DNA of 14,854 nucleotides from NCBI GenBank assembly GCA_002362175.1, contig DETU01000088.1, forward strand, positions 1 to 14,854, written 5' to 3'. The notes beneath the pieces were generated by a model. The model was not told the origin of the DNA, did not search any database, and saw only the letters and a program-made list of their open reading frames with translations. Position numbers and translations under genes: made by a program. Source of the DNA: Ruminococcus sp. UBA3280 (GTDB lineage: Bacteria > Bacillota > Clostridia > Oscillospirales > Ruminococcaceae). Each line of letters starts with the position of its first letter. Positions within the stretch are counted from its first letter, which is position 1. Below, piece by piece: positions 1 through 7,445 of the stretch.

Positions 1-45
1 ATAGTTATATTTTTTCTGAATATATCATGATTTTTTTATGAACGG

Positions 46-74
46 TTGAAATTAATAGGCGTATGTGATATAAT
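46..74 (+). promoter_or_regulatory. Sigma-A type promoter of the first lipoprotein gene
   Basis: TTGAAA (46-51), a 17-bp spacer and TATAAT (69-74), with a TG one base before the -10 hexamer (TGATATAAT). The expected start of transcription is near 81, about 40 bases before the ATG at 122. It is the only strong promoter match before this gene. Confidence 0.8.
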
Positions 75-121
75 AAATATTGTGCTTTACAGAATTATAT
101 ATTAAGAAAAAGGTGTATAGT

Positions 122-970
122 ATGTTCATAAGAAAGAAATTTTTAGCGATAGCAATTGTAGTTGGTATGATGTCATTGGTTTCATGTGGTGAAGAATCGG
201 AAAATTCATCATCAAGTGAAGTTTCGTCAGTTGCAACTACTACTGAATCGGTTACCGAAGCTGAAACAGAACCCGAAACCGCTGAAGAGACAACAGAAGA
301 AGAAACTGAACCCGAAACAGAGGCAGAAACCGAAGAAGAATCAGAGGCTGAAGAAGATGGTCATATTCTTACAAATGCTGAACTTCTCAGTCTTATAAAC
401 AATACTTTCGGTATGGTTTCAGACGGAACTTTTGAATCTGATTTACAGGTTGCTAAGGACTGGGATATAGTTGACGCAGATGCTGAAATGGACTCCGAAT
501 CAGAAATTACAGCTGAATTTCTTGTTTCTGCATCAATGAGGGCAACAGGTATTGTTACAGGTGAGGCATCTATGGAAGAAATTATAGATTGTGCCGTTGA
601 AAAAGGGGTTATAGAAAGTGCCGACCTTTCAGTTATAGACCTCAGCAAAGCGGTTGATGTTGTAAACAATGCCTATTATGCATGGACTCATCAGGATTTT
701 GACACAGAAGTAAATGTTGAACTTGTAGACGGCGTTGTTGACCTTAACGGTTTAGTAAGTGCTGACGAATGTGAAATAGACGGAAATACAATAAAGATTC
801 CGTCAGAATTTGCAGAAAAAATCACTTCTGGTACTGTTTTTATTATTCCTGACGATACACTTGACGGTACTGCTTATAAGGCAGACGCTGTTACAGACAA
901 CGGTGACGGTACTATTACAATAAATGCAAATCCGGCTGACTTTGAAGAAGTATACGGCTCTATCGGCTGA
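122..970 (+). CDS. Lipoprotein with Glu/Thr-rich linker and SLH-like domain
   Basis: Predicted secreted lipoprotein of 282 residues; function unknown. The start at 122 is chosen because it follows AAAAAGGTG and gives a clean signal: basic MFIRKKF, a hydrophobic stretch, and lipobox LVSC with Cys22 as the lipidation site. A TTG further upstream in frame lies almost at the predicted transcription start and is unlikely. Residues about 35-75 are a Thr/Glu/Pro linker of repeated TE/PETE units, a spacer to lift the domain off the membrane. The part after it has a helix-turn pattern (VAKDWDIV ... SEITAEFLVSASMRATGIV) that resembles a degenerate SLH repeat. It then has a beta-rich tail ending in EEVYGSIG, like units of larger Clostridia surface proteins. 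The SLH likeness is my inference. The gene is a single unit with its own promoter and terminator. Confidence 0.8.
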   Translation: MFIRKKFLAIAIVVGMMSLVSCGEESENSSSSEVSSVATTTESVTEAETEPETAEETTEEETEPETEAETEEESEAEEDGHILTNAELLSLINNTFGMVSDGTFESDLQVAKDWDIVDADAEMDSESEITAEFLVSASMRATGIVTGEASMEEIIDCAVEKGVIESADLSVIDLSKAVDVVNNAYYAWTHQDFDTEVNVELVDGVVDLNGLVSADECEIDGNTIKIPSEFAEKITSGTVFIIPDDTLDGTAYKADAVTDNGDGTITINANPADFEEVYGSIG

Positions 971-986
971 TTGATTTGATACTGAT

Positions 987-1031
987 AAAATCCGACATGG
1001 TGCTTTAAGCTGTATGTCGGATTTTTTATTT
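987..1031 (+). terminator. Intrinsic terminator after the first lipoprotein gene
   Basis: AAAATCCGACAT (987-998) pairs perfectly with ATGTCGGATTTT (1014-1025), a 12-bp stem with a 15-base loop. The T-run at 1021-1026 continues into a T-rich stretch. It begins 16 bases after the stop codon. Confidence 0.9.
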
Positions 1032-1085
1032 TCTTGTATTTTATAATTAAATATTTTTATTATGAAATTTGTTCATAAAAAACTG

Positions 1086-1114
1086 TTGACTATTTTTAAG
1101 AAATAGGGTATTAT
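1086..1114 (+). promoter_or_regulatory. Promoter of the muramidase/ECF transporter/glucokinase run
   Basis: TTGACT (1086-1091), 17 bases, TATTAT (1109-1114). Transcription would start near 1121, leaving a leader of about 57 bases before the AGGAGG that precedes the ATG at 1178. Confidence 0.65.
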
Positions 1115-1177
1115 ATAAGTGTATGTAAAATTAAAATTATCGGACAGACTCCGAAACAGGAGGATAACTATTTAGTA

Positions 1178-1894
1178 ATGCCTGAAAAAAGAAAAATCAT
1201 ATGTGCCTTGCTGGGTGCATTTATGACGGGAATTTCTGCTGTAACAGCGTGTTATTTTTCGTCGGTGGAATTAAACAAATCAAAATATTCTGTATGGGGT
1301 GTTGATGTTTCAAATTATCAGGGGATTATAGACTGGAAGAAACTTGATAATCAGGACGTTTCCTTTGCTTTTATAAAGGCAACGGAGGGAAGCGGTCATG
1401 TTGATGAATCGGCACGTCGTAATCTTGAAAATATTGCGGAAACTGATATAAAGGTATCGGCATACCATTTTTTCAGCTTTGACAGTGCAGGTGAAACTCA
1501 GGCGGCTAATTTTATTTCAGTTGTGGGAGCAGACGAAATTGATATGCCTCCTGTTGTGGATATTGAGTACTATGCGGACAAGAAACTGCATAAACCTGAT
1601 AAGGAAGAAGCTGAAAAAATACTCCGTCCGCTTCTTGAACAGCTTGAGGAATATTATGGTGTAAAGCCTATAATTTATACAACCCTCCCTGTTTATTTCA
1701 GGTATGTAAAAGAAAATTTCGGTGATTATCCGTTATGGATTAGAAATGTAAATATTGAACCTGATTTGATGGACTGGAAATTCTGGCAATACTGCGACAA
1801 GGGAGAACTTTACGGCTATAACGGTGAGGAAAAATATATTGACCTTAATGTATATAACGGTACAATGGAGCAGTTTATTGCGGAATTTCCGTAA
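1178..1894 (+). CDS. GH25-family muramidase (lysozyme), membrane-linked
   Basis: Glycoside hydrolase family 25 muramidase of 238 residues, a family that cleaves the MurNAc-GlcNAc bond of peptidoglycan. The start is fixed by AGGAGG 12 bases upstream. Residues 1-30 are a basic start plus a hydrophobic helix; VTAC (Cys25) fits a lipobox, so it may be a lipoprotein, otherwise a signal anchor. The catalytic domain fills the rest. GVDVSNYQG carries Asp43, AFIKATEG follows, and PVVDIE carries Asp128 and Glu130, the DxE pair of the family. WQY near the C terminus is also typical. The length is that of a bare catalytic domain, with no SH3 or LysM wall-binding modules. It probably acts in wall remodelling outside the membrane. 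The ECF S-component gene follows after 24 bases, but nothing links their jobs. Confidence 0.92.
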   Translation: MPEKRKIICALLGAFMTGISAVTACYFSSVELNKSKYSVWGVDVSNYQGIIDWKKLDNQDVSFAFIKATEGSGHVDESARRNLENIAETDIKVSAYHFFSFDSAGETQAANFISVVGADEIDMPPVVDIEYYADKKLHKPDKEEAEKILRPLLEQLEEYYGVKPIIYTTLPVYFRYVKENFGDYPLWIRNVNIEPDLMDWKFWQYCDKGELYGYNGEEKYIDLNVYNGTMEQFIAEFP

Positions 1895-1918
1895 ATCATA
1901 TAAAAAGAAGGTAATTTT

Positions 1919-2440
1919 ATGAAATCAACCAATGAAAAAGTACGTCTGCTTACGCTTACAGGTATTCTGACCGCACTGACGACAGTTGCAACTATTGTAA
2001 TACAGATACCCACCCCCACAAAAGGTTATGTTAATCTTGGTGATGTACTTGTCAATATTTCAGCGTGGATACTCGGTGGAACTTACGGAGCGGTCGCCGG
2101 GGGAATCGGTTCGGCTTTTGCCGACATTATAACAGGTTATGCCATTTATGCTCCTGCAACACTTATCATAAAGGCTGTTATGGCGTGGGCTTGTTTTCAT
2201 GTACACGGTATATGTGCAAAAAAATCTGATTCAGTTGTGTCGAGAATAATTGCTGTTATCGTTTCTGAGACTGTAATGATAGTAGGCTATGATATTTTCA
2301 CGGGATTAATGTATCATTCGGTACAGTCTGCAATACTTGCAATTCCCGAATTTGCAATACAGGGCATTATGGGTGCAACTGTATCAGTGGTTTTATATGA
2401 ATGTATTCTGAAACGTGTACCTGCTTTGAAACATAAATAA
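1919..2440 (+). CDS. ECF transporter S component (COG4720/HmpT-PdxU-like)
   Basis: Substrate-binding membrane subunit of an energy-coupling factor transporter, 173 residues with about five to six hydrophobic segments. GYVNLGDVLVNISAWILGG (residues 36-54), GAVAGGIGSAFADI and TLIIKAVMAW (81-90) match the pattern of the COG4720/PF07155 group. Members of that group are annotated as taking up B6-type vitamins or hydroxymethylpyrimidine. No A1, A2 or T subunit gene is in the window, so it would share a housekeeping ECF module encoded elsewhere, as group II S components do. The exact vitamin cannot be read from the sequence, and no riboswitch precedes it. It sits between the muramidase and the glucokinase, with a start supported by GAAGG seven bases upstream. 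Confidence 0.85.
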   Translation: MKSTNEKVRLLTLTGILTALTTVATIVIQIPTPTKGYVNLGDVLVNISAWILGGTYGAVAGGIGSAFADIITGYAIYAPATLIIKAVMAWACFHVHGICAKKSDSVVSRIIAVIVSETVMIVGYDIFTGLMYHSVQSAILAIPEFAIQGIMGATVSVVLYECILKRVPALKHK

Positions 2441-2502
2441 ACTGCATATTGTGTCTGTCTGTGAGGACAGCAAAATAAATAAATATAAGGAGTGTATTTT
2501 TT

Positions 2503-3459
2503 ATGAAATACTACATCGGAATTGACCTCGGAGGAACAAACATCGTTGCAGGTGTTGTTGACGAGGAATATAACATCATTGCAAAGGCAAGCACAAAGAC
2601 AAACTGTCCCCGTCCTGAAAAGGAAATTGCCGACGATATGGCAAAAATGGCACTTCAGGCTGTAAAGAATGCAAATCTTGATATTGACAAGATTGAATGG
2701 ATTGGAATAGGTACTCCCGGTATCGCAAACAGTGCAACAGGTATAATTGAATATTCCAATAATCTTGGTTTTAAAGATACACCTATGGTAAAGTACATTC
2801 AGGAAACTATTGACAAGCCTGTTTTCATTGAAAACGACGCAAATGCTGCTGCTTACGGTGAATACGTTGCAGGTGCTGCAAAGGGTGCTAAGAATGCCGT
2901 TTGTATTACACTTGGTACAGGTGTAGGCGGAGGAATTATCATTGACGGTAAGATTTACTCGGGTTCAAATTTTGCAGGTGCAGAAATCGGACATACTGTT
3001 GTACAGGTTGACGGTGCTCAGTGTTCATGCGGAAGAAAGGGTTGTTTTGAGGCTTATTCGTCCGCAACTGGTCTTATAAGAATGACTAAGGAAGCTATGG
3101 CAGAGTGTCCCGACAGCATAATGAACAAGATGGCAGAGGAAAAAGGAAAGGTTACTGCACGTACATCTTTTGACGCTATGAGAGCAGGGGACAATCCTGC
3201 TAAGGTTGTTGTTGATAAGTACATAAAGTATCTTGCGGCAGGTATCACAAATACAATAAATATTTTCCAGCCTGATGTGCTTTGTATCGGCGGTGGCGTA
3301 TGCAACGAGGGTGACCCACTTCTTCTTCCTGTAAAGGAACTTGTAAAGAAAGAAGTCTATACACGTAATTCCGAAAAGAACACAGAAATAGTAATTGCCA
3401 AGCTAGGCAACGATGCAGGCATTATCGGTGCTGCATTCCTCGGACGTGCTAACGCTTAA
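2503..3459 (+). CDS. glcK: ROK-family glucokinase
   Basis: ATP-dependent sugar kinase of the ROK family, 318 residues, most likely phosphorylating glucose to glucose 6-phosphate in the cytoplasm. The phosphate-binding GIDLGGTN is at residues 6-13. ENDANAAA holds the catalytic Asp112. LGTGVGGG (137-144) is the second phosphate loop. The ROK zinc site is complete: His164 in EIGH, then Cys174, Cys176 and Cys181 in CSCGRKGC, with Glu183 after it. There is no N-terminal helix-turn-helix, so it is a kinase and not a ROK repressor. Length and motifs match Bacillota GlcK/GlkA. Other hexoses or N-acetylmannosamine cannot be excluded as substrate. AAGGAG lies 12 bases before the ATG. The gene ends the run that starts at the muramidase and is followed by a terminator. 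Confidence 0.9.
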   Translation: MKYYIGIDLGGTNIVAGVVDEEYNIIAKASTKTNCPRPEKEIADDMAKMALQAVKNANLDIDKIEWIGIGTPGIANSATGIIEYSNNLGFKDTPMVKYIQETIDKPVFIENDANAAAYGEYVAGAAKGAKNAVCITLGTGVGGGIIIDGKIYSGSNFAGAEIGHTVVQVDGAQCSCGRKGCFEAYSSATGLIRMTKEAMAECPDSIMNKMAEEKGKVTARTSFDAMRAGDNPAKVVVDKYIKYLAAGITNTINIFQPDVLCIGGGVCNEGDPLLLPVKELVKKEVYTRNSEKNTEIVIAKLGNDAGIIGAAFLGRANA

Positions 3460-3474
3460 TTAAATAATATTTTT

Positions 3475-3530
3475 CGGCTGTATGTACAGTTTTTCCAACG
3501 GAAATTTGTGCATATAGCTGATTTTTTTGC
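3475..3530 (+). terminator. Nested intrinsic terminator after the glucokinase gene
   Basis: The outer stem pairs CGGCTGTATG (3475-3484) with CATATAGCTG (3511-3520), ten pairs including two G-T. Inside is a second stem, TTTCC/GGAAA around AAC. Seven T (3522-3528) follow the outer stem. The stem-then-T-run layout supports termination before the sigma factor gene. Confidence 0.75.
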
Positions 3531-3570
3531 TTTTATGCAACATATTCATGATTTTCCGACACCTGATTAA

Positions 3571-3582
3571 TGAAACGTTTCA
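3571..3582. promoter_or_regulatory. Perfect 12-bp palindrome TGAAACGTTTCA, candidate operator
   Basis: TGAAACGTTTCA is a perfect inverted repeat with a central CG, the form of LacI-family operators. It is two bases shorter than the catabolite-responsive cre consensus. It ends 16 bases before the sigma factor ATG and abuts its ribosome binding site, so a bound protein could block transcription into this two-gene unit. No regulator gene is adjacent. TGAAAC also resembles the -35 box of some ECF promoters, but the spacing does not work. Confidence 0.4.
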
Positions 3583-3598
3583 AAAAGAGGTGATACAT

Positions 3599-4108
3599 AT
3601 GAAAGATTTTTCCGCAGACGTTAAGCTTGCTAGGAAAGGAAGTACGGAAGCTTTTTCAAGACTGTATGAAACAGTGTACAAGGATTTGTACCATATAGCC
3701 CTTTACAGTCTGAGAAATTCACACGACGCAAGCGATGTGGTAAGTAATACGGTACTTGATGCATACTGTTCAATAGATAAACTAAAAGAACCTGAAAAAT
3801 TCAGGAGCTGGATTATGCGTATACTTTCCGCAAAGATAAAACGTAAACAAAAGGAGTATTTTAATACGGCGGAAGAACTGAATGAAGATTTTCCCGAAAC
3901 AGATGACTTTGATTATGATTCGATTGAAATAAAGGACGCTCTTGATAAACTTGACAGTGAATCAAGACTCATGCTTTCAATGTCCGTACTCGGAGGATAT
4001 ACAAGTGACGAGATTTCAGAAATATGCGAACTGAAGTCGGGTACAGTACGTTCAAGACTTTCAAGAATAAAGGAAAAACTACGTCTTGAACTTACGTCCG
4101 ATATTTAG
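3599..4108 (+). CDS. RNA polymerase sigma factor, ECF type
   Basis: Sigma-70 family factor of 169 residues with only regions 2 and 4, the ECF layout. Region 2 covers about 16-82 (AFSRLYETVYKDLYHIALYSL ... FRSWIMRILSAKIKR) and recruits core polymerase and the -10 element. Region 4 covers about 112-163 with the helix-turn-helix at 134-155 (YTSDEISEICELKSGTVRSRLSRIKEKLR) for the -35 element. An acidic linker joins them. The start at 3599 follows AAAGAGGTG; an upstream in-frame codon at 3527 lies in the terminator T-run and is discarded. The beta-propeller membrane protein gene follows 15 bases later. ECF sigma genes are usually followed by their anti-sigma gene, so that protein is the likely partner. 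No self-regulated promoter could be identified with confidence. Confidence 0.9.
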   Translation: MKDFSADVKLARKGSTEAFSRLYETVYKDLYHIALYSLRNSHDASDVVSNTVLDAYCSIDKLKEPEKFRSWIMRILSAKIKRKQKEYFNTAEELNEDFPETDDFDYDSIEIKDALDKLDSESRLMLSMSVLGGYTSDEISEICELKSGTVRSRLSRIKEKLRLELTSDI

Positions 4109-4123
4109 AAAGGAGAGTTTTTT

Positions 4124-6883
4124 ATGAATAAGAATGACGAAAAAGTAAAAAAGGCTCTTGAAAATGAGGAAGTTCCTAAAGAGCTTGAACCCGAAAATAT
4201 AAAGAAGATGCTTGACAATAAAGCACCGTCCAAAAAGCGTAAAAAGATAAGTGTTGCGGGACGACTTGTGGCATTGTCGGCGGCTTGTGCGGTAATAGTG
4301 GGAAGTACTGTTGTATACATTAATAAAGATAATATATTTAATAAATCAGACACTCCAATAGACCGTAACAGTATTTTGGTAAATCCTGACGAAAGCAGTA
4401 TGTTTGCAACTGAAGCAGATACTCCGCATCTTGAAAAGACGGGTAGTTATATGACGGGTGCGAAAGACTATGAACAGATTTACACCATGATAAAGGAAAG
4501 TTCAGGAAGGTCAAACCCCGAAACAGCAGGAAGAGGATTATTTATAAGCGGTGCAAAGTCTGCTGAAACGTTGGAGACGGCTGTTGCTGAAAACGACGCA
4601 GACGGCGGAGTTTATGAAGAAACTTATGATGATGTTGAATATGATGAAGCACCAGCAGAATCCAACAGTTCATTGACTCAGGGAGCAGGTATTGAAAATG
4701 AAATAGAATTTGAAGAACCTGTTGAGAATGGGGCAGGGGACGAAAGTTCCGAATTTATAGAAGAACCACAGGAAGAAGAAATTATTGATGAAGAATTTTC
4801 GGAGAGTTCCGCCGAAACAAATGAAGAAGCTGAAAATGAGAAGTATTCCGATACTTATAATCAAGAGGAAAACGTTCTTGAAGCCGATATTGTAAAAACC
4901 AACGGCAAGAATATATATTACATTCATAATGATTATGACGATGAATATAATACTGTTCCCGAAATAAATTGTGCTTCTGTTAACAACGGAGAGTTTACAG
5001 GTTTGGGAATTATAGATGTAAGTGAAAATGTAAAGGGATATTTCGGCGATGAATACGAAACCGACGTATCTGTACAGGATATGTATTTATATAATGATAT
5101 GCTTGTGGTACTGGGTACGGTAAGCGGTTATAATGAAAGCAATACGGAAGATGATTATTGGTATGACTATAAAACTTCATGTTTTGTTACTTTCTATACC
5201 ACCGACGAAATTCCACAGCTTATTGATACTTACTATCAGGACGGAAGTTATAATGATGTGAGAATCAGTCCCGACGGTTATATGTATCTCATTACCGATT
5301 ATACAACGGTTGAGGTTTCACGCATTGAAGAACCTGCACAGATTGAGAAATATATTCCTTCATGTGGCATTTCAGAAGATGTTGAATGTATTCCCGCAGG
5401 AGATATATTATTGCCTGATGATGATTTTGAAGATGTATATAATCTTACCTATACTGTTATCGGTAGTCTTGACCTTACACAGTCGGGAACATTCTCAGCA
5501 GTTGATTCAAAGGCACTGGCAGGATATACAGGTGATGTTTACTGTTCAGGTTCAAATCTCTATACAACTATAGGCTGGGACGAAACCGAAATAACACGTA
5601 TTTCAATAGGTGGCGGAATGATTGCCCCCGAAGCCTGCGGTGCAGTCAGCGGACGTGTTAATGACCAGTTCTCAATGAGTGAGTACAACGGATATTTCAG
5701 AATTGCCGTTACCAATGACGAATATGAAGAAGTTTACCACGGCTACGAATATGATGAATCTGCATGGGACAGAGTAAAAGATAAACTTATGGGTGAGGAA
5801 AGCGGATATTATTCCTATGAAAGAATAAAACGTGACAACAGGGTATATGTTCTTGATATGGATATGAATATTGTCGGCAGTGTGGCGGATTTAGGCATTG
5901 ACGAAGAAATAAAGTCCGTAAAGTTCAGCGGTGATATGGCTTACGTCGTAACTTACGAACAGACAGACCCGTTATTTGCAATAGACCTCAGTGACCCGAC
6001 AAATCCTACAATTCTTGATGAGTTCAAGATACTCGGTTACAGCACATATATGCAGGATTGGGGAGACGGTCTGTTACTCGGATTTGGTGTTAATGCGGAC
6101 GAAAACGGTATTGAAACGGGTATAAAGCTTACAATGTTCGATAATTCCGACCCTTATAATCTTAAATCCGTCGGCACTTATACAATTGACAGAAACGGTG
6201 ATGACAACTGGATTTATTCAGAAGCAAGGTGGGAAAGAAAAGCACTTCTTATCGCTCCTGAAAAGAATTTAATCGGTATACCTGTTGTTGAAGAAAATTA
6301 CAGCTGGAATAATGACGTTTTTTCAAGTCAGTGTACAACAAGCTATATGTTCTTCTCTTACGATAACGGGGAGTTCAATCTTAAAGGCATCATAAGCAGT
6401 GATTATAATTTCGATAAGGTTAATAACACCAATTTTAACAGAGCTGTTTATATAGGCGATTATCTGTATGTTCTTAAAGGTGACGAATTTGTTTCGGCTG
6501 ATATTGAAACAATAACCGAAAATCAGAGGGTTTCTTTTGAGGGTGTAAGTGACTTTGAGTCTTTTGAATCTGTTACCGAATCAGAAACAGAAGAAATAAC
6601 AGAACCTGAAACCGAAGATTCTACCGAACAGGAAAACGGTCAGTTTGTTAAGGATTGCGAAGTTCTGGAAGTAAACGACGGCAGTATACTTTGCCGTGAA
6701 CTGAATACGGAAAATGAATATGTTGTATCACTTAAAGATGTTGCCGATTCAGATGACGTTAAAAAGCTGGAAGTCGGACAAAATGTGGAAATAACTTTTG
6801 ACGGATATATATACGAAACTTATCCGATGCAGATAAACACGGTCTACAAAATAGAAATAATTAGTGTAGACATAGATGAATAA
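4124..6883 (+). CDS. Membrane-anchored beta-propeller protein, probable anti-sigma/sensor partner
   Basis: Protein of 919 residues in the second position of the sigma operon, with AAAGGAGAG before the ATG. Visible layout: residues 1-43 form a charged, lysine-rich cytoplasmic head with VPKELEPENIKKML; about 45-65 is one TM helix; 66-250 is an extracellular, very acidic low-complexity linker. From 253 (EADIVKTNGKNIYYI) comes a large beta-rich domain that matches the secreted beta-propeller family PF09826. Residues 816-839 are a TE/PETE linker. Residues 840-919 form a small beta domain (VGQNVEITFDGYIYETYPMQ) like OB-type DUF3221-style domains of Clostridia lipoproteins. A short head before a single TM helix, co-encoded with an ECF sigma factor, suggests the head binds sigma and the outside part senses a signal. 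No classical anti-sigma fold (ZAS or RsgI) is recognisable, so that role is inference. Confidence 0.85.
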   Translation: MNKNDEKVKKALENEEVPKELEPENIKKMLDNKAPSKKRKKISVAGRLVALSAACAVIVGSTVVYINKDNIFNKSDTPIDRNSILVNPDESSMFATEADTPHLEKTGSYMTGAKDYEQIYTMIKESSGRSNPETAGRGLFISGAKSAETLETAVAENDADGGVYEETYDDVEYDEAPAESNSSLTQGAGIENEIEFEEPVENGAGDESSEFIEEPQEEEIIDEEFSESSAETNEEAENEKYSDTYNQEENVLEADIVKTNGKNIYYIHNDYDDEYNTVPEINCASVNNGEFTGLGIIDVSENVKGYFGDEYETDVSVQDMYLYNDMLVVLGTVSGYNESNTEDDYWYDYKTSCFVTFYTTDEIPQLIDTYYQDGSYNDVRISPDGYMYLITDYTTVEVSRIEEPAQIEKYIPSCGISEDVECIPAGDILLPDDDFEDVYNLTYTVIGSLDLTQSGTFSAVDSKALAGYTGDVYCSGSNLYTTIGWDETEITRISIGGGMIAPEACGAVSGRVNDQFSMSEYNGYFRIAVTNDEYEEVYHGYEYDESAWDRVKDKLMGEESGYYSYERIKRDNRVYVLDMDMNIVGSVADLGIDEEIKSVKFSGDMAYVVTYEQTDPLFAIDLSDPTNPTILDEFKILGYSTYMQDWGDGLLLGFGVNADENGIETGIKLTMFDNSDPYNLKSVGTYTIDRNGDDNWIYSEARWERKALLIAPEKNLIGIPVVEENYSWNNDVFSSQCTTSYMFFSYDNGEFNLKGIISSDYNFDKVNNTNFNRAVYIGDYLYVLKGDEFVSADIETITENQRVSFEGVSDFESFESVTESETEEITEPETEDSTEQENGQFVKDCEVLEVNDGSILCRELNTENEYVVSLKDVADSDDVKKLEVGQNVEITFDGYIYETYPMQINTVYKIEIISVDIDE

Positions 6884-6884
6884 T

Positions 6885-6912
6885 AAAAAAGACCGTTTCG
6901 ACGGTCTTTTTT
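6885..6912 (+). terminator. Intrinsic terminator with TTCG loop after the sigma operon
   Basis: A-run, GACCGT (6891-6896), TTCG tetraloop, ACGGTC (6901-6906), then six T. The A-run can pair with the T-run to lengthen the stem to 12 pairs. It starts two bases after the stop codon of the beta-propeller gene and touches the next promoter. Confidence 0.95.
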
Positions 6913-6913
6913 G

Positions 6914-6942
6914 TTGACAGGTATATTATTATATGATATAAT
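6914..6942 (+). promoter_or_regulatory. Full-consensus promoter of the four-gene operon
   Basis: TTGACA (6914-6919), exactly 17 bases, TATAAT (6937-6942), with TG one base upstream of the -10 (TGATATAAT). The -35 begins two bases after the terminator T-run. The expected start of transcription is about 6949, at the first base of GAGGTG. Confidence 0.9.
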
Positions 6943-6959
6943 CAATATGAGGTGATGTG

Positions 6960-7427
6960 ATGTATCTTCTTAGTAATCTTATTGAAAATTATATCTATAA
7001 CAGAAAACATTTCAACAAGCGTGTTAATTATCTTTATCTTTCAGAATGGGTGGACTATATGTTGAAATCGGGTTATAAGAGTCCGTCACTTGAAAAGTTC
7101 AGCAGTGAAGATGATGCGGAAATTTCTTTGATAATGTTTGAAAAAATCATTAATGAACTGGATTTACTAAAATATGGTGGATTTTCAGAAATAAATGAGG
7201 ACTTTCTTTATTATATTTCCTCTATGGAGTATATAAATGGCTGTTATGAGTCGGCTGTGGAGTTTCTTTACTATAAATGGCATATGGCTGAAAGACTTTG
7301 CTTTCCGTATCGTATAGAGTATTGTGTTGACAGAGACTGTTATTATGCAAAGGGAAAATCTTCAGATGAGCTTGAAAGTTTTTCGGTTGAATTTCTTGAA
7401 AAAAACATGGTGAAATTAATTAAATAA
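6960..7427 (+). CDS. Hypothetical protein, 155 residues
   Basis: Not recognised. The product would be soluble, with no signal peptide or TM helix. It is rich in Tyr, Phe, Leu, Glu and Lys and looks mainly alpha-helical. Four cysteines (residues about 94, 112, 120 and 125) include a CVDRDC pair. The ATG at 6960 is preferred over the in-frame GTG at 6957 because GAGGTG (6949-6954) then has a five-base spacing. The leader is only about 11 bases if the promoter at 6914-6942 is right, unusually short for a gene that keeps a Shine-Dalgarno. It is first of four same-strand genes closely spaced to the terminator at 8663. The next gene starts 18 bases after its stop. Nothing in context fixes a function. 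Confidence 0.7.
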   Translation: MYLLSNLIENYIYNRKHFNKRVNYLYLSEWVDYMLKSGYKSPSLEKFSSEDDAEISLIMFEKIINELDLLKYGGFSEINEDFLYYISSMEYINGCYESAVEFLYYKWHMAERLCFPYRIEYCVDRDCYYAKGKSSDELESFSVEFLEKNMVKLIK

Positions 7428-7445
7428 GGTTTGGAGATTTAAAAT

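Noticed and set aside
80..121. In-frame TTG start upstream of the first lipoprotein
   Set aside because: It lies at the predicted transcription start, has no ribosome binding site and would bury the signal peptide behind extra residues; the ATG at 122 is better.
225..360. Repeated GAA-rich units as a CRISPR or tandem-repeat array
   Set aside because: Units are short, degenerate and in frame with a Thr/Glu-rich linker; coding explains them.
361..669. Open frame on the opposite strand of the first lipoprotein, and similar long shadow frames elsewhere (4670-4927, 12418-12726, 13620-13886)
   Set aside because: They lie fully within well-supported genes, have no ribosome binding sites and encode no recognisable protein.
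2455..2470. Hairpin CTGTC/GACAG between the ECF transporter and glucokinase genes as a terminator
   Set aside because: Only five pairs and no T-run follow; read-through into the glucokinase gene is more likely.
3571..3601. TGAAAC as a -35 box of an ECF-type self-regulated promoter
   Set aside because: At 16-17 bases downstream there is no CGTA-like -10 box, and transcription would start after the ATG.
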